A stretch of 38,103 nucleotides of DNA from Caldisphaera sp. (GTDB lineage: Archaea; Thermoproteota; Thermoprotei_A; Sulfolobales; Acidilobaceae), in the NCBI RefSeq assembly GCF_023256325.1, contig NZ_JAGDXI010000047.1, forward strand, positions 1 through 38,103, given 5' to 3'. The translations under genes and the position numbers were made by a program. Position 1 is the stretch's first letter. Every line of letters starts with the position of its first letter. This document shows positions 14,821 to 22,922 of the stretch, piece by piece. The notes below the pieces were generated by a model, which was not told where the DNA came from, did no database searches, and saw only the letters and a list, made by a program, of their open reading frames with translations.

Positions 14821-16035
14821 ATGGCAATTAATCCACCCGTATTAGATATGCAACCCAATATCTATCTTATAGAAGGAGAAAGCGCGTTTAGTTATCTTCC
14901 TATAATAAGGAAACTACAAAATCAAGGGAAAAAAGTTATAAGTTTTGGTATTGGACAACCTGACTTTCCAACACCAGACCATATCAAATCTGCCGCAAAA
15001 GCAGCCCTAGATGATAATTTTACAGGATATACTGAAACACAAGGTATTCCTGAACTAAGAGAGGCAATTGCTAATTATTTGAACACAAGGTATCAATCAG
15101 ATGTAAAAAGCGATGAAGTTATTGTAACTCCTGGAACAAAAACGGCAATATTTATGGCTGCTTCGTCATATATAAGGCCAAATGACGAGGCAATAATTAT
15201 TGAACCCAGCTATTATGCATATGCCCAAGTAGTAAAACTATTTGGTGGCATACCTAAATTTGTATCACTTGATTTTAATCCACAAAAAGGATTTAGTTTA
15301 AATGTTGAAAAGATTGAATCTCAAATAACTAATAGGACAAGAATGATATTTATAAATAATCCACATAATCCTACAGGCGCTGTATTTTCCAGAAAACAAC
15401 TAGACCAATTAGTTGAGTTGACTAAAAAGAAAAACATAATAATCGTTGCAGATGAAATATATGATAATTTTGTATACAGTGGAAACTTTAAGAGCCTAAT
15501 AGAATATCCTGATTGGAGAGATAATCTAATATATATAAATGGATTTTCAAAAACTTTCTCCATGACAGGTTGGAGACTTGGCTATATTGTTGCACGCAGA
15601 GAAACAATGCCTAGATTCAATGATTTAGCTGTATCATTATATAGCTGTGCTACATCATTCGTACAAAAAGCAGGTGTTATTGCTTTAAAAGGTGATTGGG
15701 CTCCTGTCAAAAATATGGTTAATGAGTTTAATAGAAGAGCTAAAGTCTTATATGATATTTTGAAAAAAGCACCAGGTTTTGAACCATACATGCCTGAAGG
15801 GGCATTTTACATGTTTCCAAGAATATCTTCCATATTAAATAGGACTAATCTTACTGTAAAGTTATTTGTAAATGATCTACTAGAAAAAACTGGAGTATTA
15901 GTTTTACCTGGGGATACATTCCCTGATAAAGCAGGTAGGGAGTTTGTAAGGTTCAGCTATGCTACAGACATGGAGTCAATAAAAGAAGGTGCGCAAAGAA
16001 TAGTAGAGTATTCTGAAAAAATATTTAATAGCTAA
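14821..16035 (+). CDS. Class I/II pyridoxal-phosphate aminotransferase (AspC-like)
   Basis: A fold-type I aminotransferase of about 404 residues. FSKTFSMTGWRLGY contains the PLP lysine and the phosphate-binding Arg; NNPHNPTGA, ADEIYDNFVY and the late VRFSYA (carboxylate-binding Arg) are all present. It resembles aspartate/alanine-type transaminases of archaea; donor and acceptor cannot be fixed. I prefer ATG 14821 over ATG 14809: GGTGA at 14811-14815 stands 5 nt before it, and a TATA-like TTAATTTATATA also places transcription start close by. A strong hairpin follows the stop. Confidence 0.9.
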   Translation: MAINPPVLDMQPNIYLIEGESAFSYLPIIRKLQNQGKKVISFGIGQPDFPTPDHIKSAAKAALDDNFTGYTETQGIPELREAIANYLNTRYQSDVKSDEVIVTPGTKTAIFMAASSYIRPNDEAIIIEPSYYAYAQVVKLFGGIPKFVSLDFNPQKGFSLNVEKIESQITNRTRMIFINNPHNPTGAVFSRKQLDQLVELTKKKNIIIVADEIYDNFVYSGNFKSLIEYPDWRDNLIYINGFSKTFSMTGWRLGYIVARRETMPRFNDLAVSLYSCATSFVQKAGVIALKGDWAPVKNMVNEFNRRAKVLYDILKKAPGFEPYMPEGAFYMFPRISSILNRTNLTVKLFVNDLLEKTGVLVLPGDTFPDKAGREFVRFSYATDMESIKEGAQRIVEYSEKIFNS

Positions 16036-16045
16036 TAAATAAGCT

Positions 16046-16066
16046 AACCCGCCTGATAGGCGGGTT
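16046..16066 (+). terminator. GC-rich hairpin between aminotransferase and SAM-hydrolase genes
   Basis: AACCCGCC (16046-16053) pairs perfectly with GGCGGGTT (16059-16066) around a 5-nt loop TGATA. An 8-bp GC-rich stem is conspicuous in such AT-rich DNA. It lies 10 nt after one stop and ends 4 nt before the GGTGA of the next gene. Only three T follow it, so it may act as an RNA-processing or stability element, or a weak terminator, rather than a classical one. Confidence 0.5.
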
Positions 16067-16079
16067 TACGGTGACATAA

Positions 16080-16892
16080 ATGAATATCGGTATAATAACT
16101 GATTTTGGGAATAATTTTTATGTTGGCATAATGAAAGGTATAATGAAGAAATTAAATAATGATGTAGAAATAATAGATATAGATAACAATGTTCCTAAAT
16201 TTTCTATATTATCTGGGTCATATATATTATTTAACTCATATAAATGGATGCCTAAAAATTCTATAATACTTTCAGTAGTAGATCCTGGAGTTGGAACCAA
16301 GAGAAAAGGTTTAATAGTAAAAACGAAAAATTACTATTTTGTCGGACCTGATAATGGTTTATTGTATGAAAGTGCTATAGAAGATGGAATTGCTTCAATT
16401 TATGAAATAATACCAGAAAAACTTAATGAATATTTAAAAAATAAGTATAATTTTAGTGTTTCTATATCTCAAACTTTTCATGGAAGAGATATTTTTGCGC
16501 CAACTGCAGCCTTGTTATCTATAAATGAAAACTTAAGCTATTTTACTAAAATATTAAAAAATAATGAGATGATAGAGCTTAAGCTATTTGATATTAAAGA
16601 GGAAGATAACAGATTATATCTAAAAGTTATTTATATTGATGATTTTGGTAATATTGTTTTAAGTTCTAAGTTTGATAATTTAGATATTAAATTCAAAAAC
16701 ACTAAAATAATTAAAGATGGTATCGAATTTAACATAAATGTAGGTAAAAAATTTGCTGACGTAGATGAAGGCCAACTACTTTTATACAAAAATAGCTTTG
16801 GATTCGCTGAGATCGCAGTGAATAAAGGTAATGCATCAAATCTACTCAATTCTAAAATTGGAAACACGTTATGTATTGTAAAAAATGAATAA
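16080..16892 (+). CDS. SAM hydroxide adenosyltransferase (DUF62 family)
   Basis: A 270-residue member of the family that hydrolyses S-adenosylmethionine to adenosine and methionine, related to SAM-dependent halogenases. Signatures: IITDFG at the N-terminus (Asp8), VVDPGVGT, GPDNGLL, and TFHGRDIFAP, the substrate-binding loops. The C-terminal beta domain with DDFGNI is also present. The ATG has GGTGA (16070-16074) 5 nt upstream. It lies 44 nt after the aminotransferase and may share its transcript, with a hairpin between them. Confidence 0.9.
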   Translation: MNIGIITDFGNNFYVGIMKGIMKKLNNDVEIIDIDNNVPKFSILSGSYILFNSYKWMPKNSIILSVVDPGVGTKRKGLIVKTKNYYFVGPDNGLLYESAIEDGIASIYEIIPEKLNEYLKNKYNFSVSISQTFHGRDIFAPTAALLSINENLSYFTKILKNNEMIELKLFDIKEEDNRLYLKVIYIDDFGNIVLSSKFDNLDIKFKNTKIIKDGIEFNINVGKKFADVDEGQLLLYKNSFGFAEIAVNKGNASNLLNSKIGNTLCIVKNE

Positions 16893-16913
16893 AAACTAAA
16901 TATTAAGAATCAT

Positions 16914-17942
16914 TCAAATATCCATGCATATATTATCAAATATTTCGACAATTTTTTTACATCCTTTTTTAAACCTTAAAGGGTCTAGATAATTAGGTTG
17001 TTCAATCTCGTCTTCTATAATTTTTACAAGAATTTCTGATAGACCTGCAGATAGAGTTAAACCTGCACCATTTAATCCGCTTAATACGTAATTATTATCA
17101 TTAATTTTTCCGACAATAGGATATCCATCGCATGTTGTTAAACATGGTGCTGACCATGAATTTATAGGATACATGTTAAGGGCTTCTTTATACTTTTTCG
17201 ACAATTTATTTAAAATATTATAGACTTCACTATTATCAGTTATAAAACCATCTTCAGGTCTATTCAGCAATACTCTTTTTCCATTACCAATTATTGCTCT
17301 ATAAGAAGATTCTGGCACATAATAAAATTCCATTATATCGTCTTCAATTATCTTGTTTATTTGTTTTCCTTCAACACTATGAGCTTGACATTTGTACTTT
17401 ATCAAACCTTTTAGTTGTATATTATTTTCTATCCAGGGACCATTTGTGTGGATAATTATATCATATTTTTTATTATGATCATAGTTACTGAGTATTCTTC
17501 CTCCTAAATCTACTATTTTTCTAGATAATTCATTAATCGCCTTACCAATATCTACGGTAGGTTGAGAAATGAGTAATCCTTTGCTACCTAATAAGAATCC
17601 ATCAATCTCGTCACCATTTATAATTTCAGCCTTAATTCCTTTTTCCTTTAAATACTTTGATATATTAAGAGCGCATTTATATTGTTCATCTCTTGGTATC
17701 CATATAGAATCATACCAATGCAATATATTATCTCCTAATGAATTATATAATTCCATTGATCTTAAAGATACATTTAATATTTTTTCAGGCAGCTGAAATG
17801 ATAATATTCCAGCGGCTTTACTGGATGCGCCATAGCCAAGATAATTTGTCTCTATTAAATCTACATCATATCCTCTCTTTAATGTTTGTATCGCTGTCCA
17901 GAGCCCTGAAAATCCTCCGCCAATTATCTCAACTTTCTCCAT
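16914..17942 (-). CDS. FAD-dependent oxidoreductase (DAO family)
   Basis: A 342-residue protein. The N-terminal Rossmann motif IIGGGFSGLWTA with Glu near residue 32 binds the FAD ADP part, YGASSKAAGIL is the family's second FAD contact, and GYPIVGKINDNNYVLSGLNGAGLTLSAG near the C-terminus closes the FAD site. The fold is that of D-amino acid, glycine or sarcosine oxidases and glycerol-3-phosphate dehydrogenase-like enzymes. The substrate is not clear. It converges on the SAM-hydrolase gene (21 nt apart) and lies 51 nt downstream of the thioredoxin-like gene on the same strand. Confidence 0.85.
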   Translation of the reverse strand: MEKVEIIGGGFSGLWTAIQTLKRGYDVDLIETNYLGYGASSKAAGILSFQLPEKILNVSLRSMELYNSLGDNILHWYDSIWIPRDEQYKCALNISKYLKEKGIKAEIINGDEIDGFLLGSKGLLISQPTVDIGKAINELSRKIVDLGGRILSNYDHNKKYDIIIHTNGPWIENNIQLKGLIKYKCQAHSVEGKQINKIIEDDIMEFYYVPESSYRAIIGNGKRVLLNRPEDGFITDNSEVYNILNKLSKKYKEALNMYPINSWSAPCLTTCDGYPIVGKINDNNYVLSGLNGAGLTLSAGLSEILVKIIEDEIEQPNYLDPLRFKKGCKKIVEIFDNICMDI

Positions 17943-17993
17943 TTTTACCCTTAAAGCATCTACTTTGTTTAGGTTAATTTATTTCTTTATGCT

Positions 17994-18488
17994 TTAATGG
18001 TAATTAGTTTGACTATTTTTTGCCAAATTTTCGTAAATTTTTATAGCTTGATTTAAAATTTCATATAAGAATTTTTCTTTAATATTTCCTTCAATGTAAT
18101 GTTTAATTATTTTATCTTTAAGCTTTATGATTATAACAATTGTTGGGGAAGCCTTAATATTAAAATACAAAAAGGCGCTTCTCGCACAGCTTGAATCACA
18201 ATTTTCTGTAAACCAATTACACAGAGCAACATAAAAGTATATGTTATCTTTCTTAGAGAATTTTTCTTCAACAAAAGGATACCATACTAAATTAAAAAGC
18301 CTGCATGCAGGGCAAAAATTATTGCTGAAATATACAAAATTAACTCCATCAAAAAATAAATTTAAATTAACCTCTTCACAGGCTAGAGGAAGCCAATTAA
18401 GTGTAGAAGAATCAAAAAAATAAAGACCATTTGATTTAAAGGATAAGTTTTTATTCATCACCATATTTATCACTAATATATCATCCAT
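17994..18488 (-). CDS. Thioredoxin-fold protein with CPAC motif
   Basis: A 164-residue protein with FCPACRLFNLVW (Cys59 and Cys62, the redox pair) and the cis-proline segment KASPTIVI (Pro115). An insertion between them carries three more cysteines, Cys90 and the C-x3-C pair Cys97/Cys101, which could form a second disulfide or bind metal. No signal peptide is evident. The start overlaps the stop of the DUF981 gene by 8 nt, so translational coupling is likely; a later ATG at Met11 is possible. A thiol-disulfide oxidoreductase role is inferred; the partner is unknown. Confidence 0.75.
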   Translation of the reverse strand: MDDILVINMVMNKNLSFKSNGLYFFDSSTLNWLPLACEEVNLNLFFDGVNFVYFSNNFCPACRLFNLVWYPFVEEKFSKKDNIYFYVALCNWFTENCDSSCARSAFLYFNIKASPTIVIIIKLKDKIIKHYIEGNIKEKFLYEILNQAIKIYENLAKNSQTNYH

Positions 18489-19074
18489 AAAATGGAGACC
18501 ATTTCATCCATCCTGCAGTATGTTCAAATGACGCTGAAATTCCAATGTATAATGCTAATATACCAGCCAATATCAATAATAATAAAGCTATATAGCTCCA
18601 ATATTTTTTAGCTTTTGTTTGCAATATTGGACTTAATAAACCATTAATCCCAATTAATAAATATAATGCTCCAGCTCCAGATGGAGAATTAGTTAAACCA
18701 AAATGAAGAATTACTAAACCATAAACAATAACTGGTATAGACAAGACAGAAATTCCTGCTAAAACTCCGAGCATTGGAACCTTATATGTATTTACTAAAC
18801 CAAGAGCTAATAATGCTATCCCATAAAGGCTCCATGGATCCGTTAAAACTAAGTTATATGAAGAAGGCAAAGGCCACACAAAGGTTCCCCACAATCCTGT
18901 TGCTAGCACATAAATACCTAATGCTAAGAACAAAAATCCAAAGCTTTTATTTATTTCCGTTAATTTTTGTTGGTCATAATTTAATGAAAAGTTTAGCAGA
19001 ACCCAATAAGCTATTAAGAAGAGACCCCCGCCTAACAACATTAATTCTATATCTAATATATCTACGAAGAGCAT
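18481..19074 (-). CDS. DUF981 membrane protein
   Basis: A 197-residue integral membrane protein with about six hydrophobic segments (roughly 8-29, 45-68, 82-100, 101-125, 133-152 and 162-182). The opening FVDILDIELMLLGGGLFLIAY is the DUF981 (COG3374) family start. Function unknown. The ATG follows GGTGA by 5 nt. It is the first gene of an operon with the thioredoxin-fold protein, so it could belong to a membrane redox system. Three tandem motif copies lie upstream (19099-19155). Confidence 0.75.
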   Translation of the reverse strand: MLFVDILDIELMLLGGGLFLIAYWVLLNFSLNYDQQKLTEINKSFGFLFLALGIYVLATGLWGTFVWPLPSSYNLVLTDPWSLYGIALLALGLVNTYKVPMLGVLAGISVLSIPVIVYGLVILHFGLTNSPSGAGALYLLIGINGLLSPILQTKAKKYWSYIALLLLILAGILALYIGISASFEHTAGWMKWSPFYG

Positions 19075-19098
19075 TTTTTCACCTATTAATTATTTACC

Positions 19099-19155
19099 AT
19101 GTAGAGAATTAATATTTTCTATATGAAGAGATTAATATTATTTATGTAGAGAATA
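19099..19155 (+). repeat. Three direct repeats upstream of the DUF981 operon
   Basis: Copies ATGTAGAGAATT (19099-19110), ATGAAGAGATTA (19123-19134) and ATGTAGAGAATA (19144-19155) occur in the same orientation at 24- and 21-nt steps, about two helical turns. They lie 25-81 nt upstream of the DUF981 start codon, over and beyond the expected TATA region of the minus-strand promoter. The third copy differs by one base from 7317-7328 in the SelD-like/sulfhydrylase gap. Confidence 0.5.
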
Positions 19156-19242
19156 TTTAAATACAAAGGTATTCATAAAATAATTAATTTTTTAGGCTAT
19201 TATTTGGAAATATAAAACTATTATTATATTGCTAATAAACGA

Positions 19243-20118
19243 TTATGGTTTTTGTTTAATTTCCTTAATGTATTCTAATAAATAATTTAGAACGTCATTA
19301 TTATAGACTGGTAATTGATCCTCGAGTAATGGTAAATCAATAGAAAACATGTAATTTGTTAATTGTATTATTTCCTGAGTTTTAATCATCCATGGTTTTC
19401 CATTAGATGTTAAAAGTTCTATAGCCTTTCTATACCTATTTCCATCAATAATCATAGCCTCACCTGGCGTCACAACTATAGCTAAATCAACAATACTGGA
19501 TAACGATGTTGGTGATGCAACATTAGAATTAGACTCTATTACAACTATTTCATGTCTTCCTTCGAGATAACTTAAGCATTTGTCTATTTCTCCAGATGCC
19601 CCGCCACTAATAATATTTAAAATGTAATCATCGTCAACTTTAGCAATATTTCCTAATACCGATATTAAATCTAATAGTTCATATTCCATGCTTTTTGATA
19701 TTCTATCCATAGCGTTCATATTTATTAGGTGCAAATTATGCACAGAGCTTATTGGGCATATTGTTAATCTTGATATAGCTAACCTCATGTTAGGCATATA
19801 AAGAGCATTATTAAAACTACTTAGTTTTCTTAGTTTTTCAGGTAGTATTGGTACCAATAGACCTCCGAATGGATTTATAATGCTTATAGGTTCCTTTTCT
19901 CTGGAAAATTTATGAAGAATTAGAGAGTCATTAGTTACAACCATTTTATATTTCTTAGATTCAGATAGAGCCTCTGGATGCTGCCATAATTCAGTCGCAC
20001 CTAATGGTTTAAAACCTATCGCATCATATCCTTGGTTTGTCAAAGAATTTATCAAACTCGAAGCTAATACTGTTTTCCCTGAATTTTCTTCTAATAAACC
20101 TGAAACTAATATTTTCAT
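19243..20118 (-). CDS. P-loop ATPase, dethiobiotin-synthetase-like
   Basis: A 291-residue protein starting KILVSGLLEENSGKTVLASSL, a variant Walker A (Lys15) of the SIMIBI/BioD-type class, followed by YDAIGFKPLGATELWQH, comparable to the KP.. region after the P-loop in BioD. VVIESNSNVASP and LAIVVTPGEAMIIDG fit the later strands and nucleotide-base contact region. No other biotin gene is nearby, so dethiobiotin synthesis is not supported by context. Archaeal predicted P-loop ATPases of this kind are uncharacterised. Monocistronic; ATG 20118. Confidence 0.55.
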   Translation of the reverse strand: MKILVSGLLEENSGKTVLASSLINSLTNQGYDAIGFKPLGATELWQHPEALSESKKYKMVVTNDSLILHKFSREKEPISIINPFGGLLVPILPEKLRKLSSFNNALYMPNMRLAISRLTICPISSVHNLHLINMNAMDRISKSMEYELLDLISVLGNIAKVDDDYILNIISGGASGEIDKCLSYLEGRHEIVVIESNSNVASPTSLSSIVDLAIVVTPGEAMIIDGNRYRKAIELLTSNGKPWMIKTQEIIQLTNYMFSIDLPLLEDQLPVYNNDVLNYLLEYIKEIKQKP

Positions 20119-20232
20119 TTTTATCCTTGTTCTATAACTTGTATTACAGGCTAAATTTCTTCATTTGAGATTAAGATATGAAAAGGATTAAAAATCTTTT
20201 TCATTATTATATAAATATGGCGATGAAGATAG

Positions 20233-20739
20233 TTGTGCCCGAATGAGGCTAAAAGCGATGATAATCTCTGGGGTATCGGAGCCTTTTCTTTACTAGATGA
20301 GATCACTTCAGAAAAAGGAGTATATCTAATAGTCTTTAAAATTATAAAAGGTTTTAATTGTATTATAAATAAAAAATTTTACATTTTCGATAAAGGATAT
20401 CTATTATATATAGGTTCAGCAGGAAATGGATTAAGAAATAGATTAAAAAGGCATATAAATAAAAAGGGAAAACTAAGGTGGCATATAGACTATATATCCC
20501 ATAGAAAGGAAACAGATGTAGTAGTTTTGTTTTATAAAGAAGGAAATTTTGGCGTAAAATTTGAGGATAAACTAAGCGAATACTTTTACTCAAAAATAAA
20601 ACATGTGGATTATTTAGGATCTACAGATTCATCAATGCCGCACCTTTATTACAGTAAAGAACCGAATATAATATTAGATATTATAGAAAAACTTGATGGA
20701 AAGATCATTTTCTTCTCAAAATTTTTTGAAAAAAATTAG
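20233..20739 (+). CDS. DUF123 GIY-YIG-fold protein
   Basis: A 168-residue protein. GVYLIVFKI, then GYLLYIGSAGNGLRNRLKRHINK and LRWHIDYI are the signature of the archaeal DUF123 branch of GIY-YIG nuclease folds, also found fused to endonuclease III in some archaea. A DNA-repair nuclease role is a family-based guess. TTG 20233 is used; it lies about 25 nt from a TATATAAATA box (leaderless). The out-of-frame ATG at 20217 opens only a nine-codon frame. The first ~25 residues are not family-like, so the true start could be further in. Confidence 0.75.
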   Translation: MCPNEAKSDDNLWGIGAFSLLDEITSEKGVYLIVFKIIKGFNCIINKKFYIFDKGYLLYIGSAGNGLRNRLKRHINKKGKLRWHIDYISHRKETDVVVLFYKEGNFGVKFEDKLSEYFYSKIKHVDYLGSTDSSMPHLYYSKEPNIILDIIEKLDGKIIFFSKFFEKN

Positions 20740-20809
20740 CACTAAAATTATTTATAATATGTTATAAAATATATTATTATGTTCTGTAATTTTAATAATA
20801 GGGATATAA

Positions 20810-21466
20810 GTGAAAAAAATAAAATTAGTTGTTTTTGATGTAGATGGTGTTTTGACAAAAGAAAAAAGCAGTTGGGAATTTATTCATAAATATTTTAATG
20901 TGGAAGATAAAGCGAAAATATATTTCGAAAAGTTTCAAAACGGAGAAATAAACTATTTAGAATGGATGAAATTAGATACTAGCCTTTGGATAGAAAAGAA
21001 TAATGGAAAACTTAAGAGAGAAAAACTTATTGAAATACTTAATAAAATAGAAATTAGACCGGAAGCAAAAGAAGTTTCTTATTGCTTACACAAAAATAAA
21101 AAACTCATCGCTCTTATAAGCGGAGGTATAGATCTATTAGTTTCAAGAGTTAGTGAAATAGTAGGTGCAGATTACTGGTTTTCAAACGAATTAGAGTTTG
21201 ACAAATATGGCTATCTAATCCCGGGTGGATATCCATTAGTCGGTACAAACAAAGAAAAACCATTAAAGATGATTTTTTTATCTGAGGGTATTAGCTCAGA
21301 AGAAACAATTTATGTAGGAGATTCTATATGGGATATGTCAGCTATGAAAAATGTAGGATATCCGGTACAATTTGGAGATGATAACTCATTATCTAATGTG
21401 GCAAAGTATAAAATAAATAATTTAAAAGAAATATGTGATTTAATTTACAAAATAGAAAGATTATGA
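20810..21466 (+). CDS. HAD-superfamily phosphatase, phosphoserine-phosphatase-like
   Basis: A 218-residue HAD enzyme with FDVDGVLT (Asp10 nucleophile, Asp12 acid/base), ISGGIDLLVSRV (motif II) and GDSIWDMSAM (motif IV); the helical cap between motifs I and II is SerB-like. The stretch from motif II through KPLKMI resembles phosphoserine phosphatases, but without the usual ARVS arginine set I cannot confirm the substrate. Start GTG 20810 follows AGGGAT. Its stop overlaps the 3' end of icd by 6 nt, tail to tail. Confidence 0.75.
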   Translation: MKKIKLVVFDVDGVLTKEKSSWEFIHKYFNVEDKAKIYFEKFQNGEINYLEWMKLDTSLWIEKNNGKLKREKLIEILNKIEIRPEAKEVSYCLHKNKKLIALISGGIDLLVSRVSEIVGADYWFSNELEFDKYGYLIPGGYPLVGTNKEKPLKMIFLSEGISSEETIYVGDSIWDMSAMKNVGYPVQFGDDNSLSNVAKYKINNLKEICDLIYKIERL

Positions 21467-22726
21467 TTGTTTGATGTAACCTATTATAACATCAGTGTAT
21501 TCTGTTGTTGATATAGGTGTAACTCCAGGCATTTCTCTTGCAAGATCATATGTAACTTGTTTATTCTTTATGGCATTTCTTATAGCATTTTCTATTAACT
21601 CTTTAACTTCTCTCCATCCCATATAATCTCCTATTAACACTGCAGCGCTTAGTATTTCAGCTGTTGGATTTATGACGTTTTTACCTGCATATTTAGGAGC
21701 TGTACCATGGACAGGTTCGGCAACCGCTATTCCATCTCCCATATCCATACCTGCTGCCATTCCTATGCCTCCAACCAATGCATTAGCTTCATCACTTATG
21801 TAATCTCCATTCAGATTTGGTGCAACTATTATGTTATATTCTCCTGGTCTCGTTATTATTTGTTGTAACATATTGTCTGCTATTCTATCATTAACAACTA
21901 TCTTGTCTTCTGGAGTTTTACCTCCAAATTTTGTATTTATCTCATCTTCAGTTACAACATAGTCTCTAAATTCTTTTACAGCTACCTCATAAGCCCATTC
22001 TCTAAATGCACCTTCAGTGTATTTCTGTATATTACCTTTATGTTGTATAGTTACGCGTTTAATGTTATTTCTTAATGCCCATTCCATAGCTCTTCTCATT
22101 AATCTTTGTGTACCAAATTTTGATATGGGCTTTATACCAATTCCAGCATCGGGTCTCAATTCAATTTTTAACTCTCTTTTGAAGAAATCCCTTATCTTAT
22201 TTGCCTCTTGAGAATCCCATGGGAATTCTATACCCATATATACGTCTTCTGTATTTTCCCTAAATATAACCCAATCAATCTTTTCTGGGTGACAATGAGG
22301 TGCTGGTTGTCCATACCATTTGACTGGTCTTATATTTGCGTACAAATCTAATGCAATTCTTATAGAGACATTTAAACTTCTAAAACCACTGCCTACTGGA
22401 GTCGTTAAAGGACCCTTTAAATTAATCCTAGCTCTCTTAAATGCCTCTAGTGTAGCCTCTGGTAATAAATTACCACATTCTTTTTGAGCTTCTTCACCTG
22501 CAGCTACTTGCCACCAAGTGATTTTCCTTTTACCACCGTATGCTTTGTAAACAGCGGCATCTACAATCTTAATTGCACTCTCAACTATTTCAGGTCCAAT
22601 CCCATCTCCTTTAAAGAAAGCAACAACAGGATTATCAGGAACAATCAATTTTCCATTTTCATACTTAGCAAATTTGCCTTCTGGAGGTGGTTTTAATTCA
22701 TCTGCTTTACACGGAATCTTCCCCAT
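21461..22726 (-). CDS. icd: Isocitrate dehydrogenase
   Basis: Oxidative decarboxylation of isocitrate to 2-oxoglutarate. GDGIGPEIV, the substrate-binding PVGSGFRSLNVSIR (Ser and Arg contacts), RENTEDVYMGIE, and the late EPVHGTAPKYAGKNVINPTA are intact, so the enzyme should be active. The NADP-linked form is usual for crenarchaea; the cofactor loop was not resolved. I prefer ATG 22726 over GTG 22735 because AGGTGAG (22731-22737) then sits 4-5 nt upstream as ribosome-binding site. A TATA-like TTTATAC lies about 30 nt further up. Confidence 0.95.
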   Translation of the reverse strand: MGKIPCKADELKPPPEGKFAKYENGKLIVPDNPVVAFFKGDGIGPEIVESAIKIVDAAVYKAYGGKRKITWWQVAAGEEAQKECGNLLPEATLEAFKRARINLKGPLTTPVGSGFRSLNVSIRIALDLYANIRPVKWYGQPAPHCHPEKIDWVIFRENTEDVYMGIEFPWDSQEANKIRDFFKRELKIELRPDAGIGIKPISKFGTQRLMRRAMEWALRNNIKRVTIQHKGNIQKYTEGAFREWAYEVAVKEFRDYVVTEDEINTKFGGKTPEDKIVVNDRIADNMLQQIITRPGEYNIIVAPNLNGDYISDEANALVGGIGMAAGMDMGDGIAVAEPVHGTAPKYAGKNVINPTAEILSAAVLIGDYMGWREVKELIENAIRNAIKNKQVTYDLAREMPGVTPISTTEYTDVIIGYIKQS

Positions 22727-22880
22727 CCAACTCACCTTTTAAATTTGCATATGTATAGAGTATAAATTTATTAATTTTGACCAGATTAAAAACAATCTAA
22801 TTGTCTTTTTAACTTAAAGTGCTTTATTACAAAACTTTTAATGTAATTTAATAATAGAACATCATCTATTAATATAAAAT

Positions 22881-22897
22881 AAAAAAACTTTTTTATT
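22881..22897 (-). terminator. T-rich candidate terminator after mtnA
   Basis: On the minus strand an AATAAAAAAG stretch runs into seven T followed by more AT, about 25-40 nt downstream of the mtnA stop. T-rich tracts end many archaeal transcripts. The small AAAAAA/TTTTTT dyad alone is weak evidence. Confidence 0.3.
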
Positions 22898-22922
22898 AGA
22901 CCCATATTTATTTATCTATAAT

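Noticed and set aside
19243-20118. BioD assignment for the P-loop protein
   Set aside because: No other biotin gene is nearby and the P-loop is a variant, so only a BioD-like label is justified.
20217-20246. Nine-codon open frame starting at ATG 20217 as a leader peptide for the DUF123 gene
   Set aside because: It lies between the TATA-like box and the expected transcription start, so it is probably not transcribed in full.
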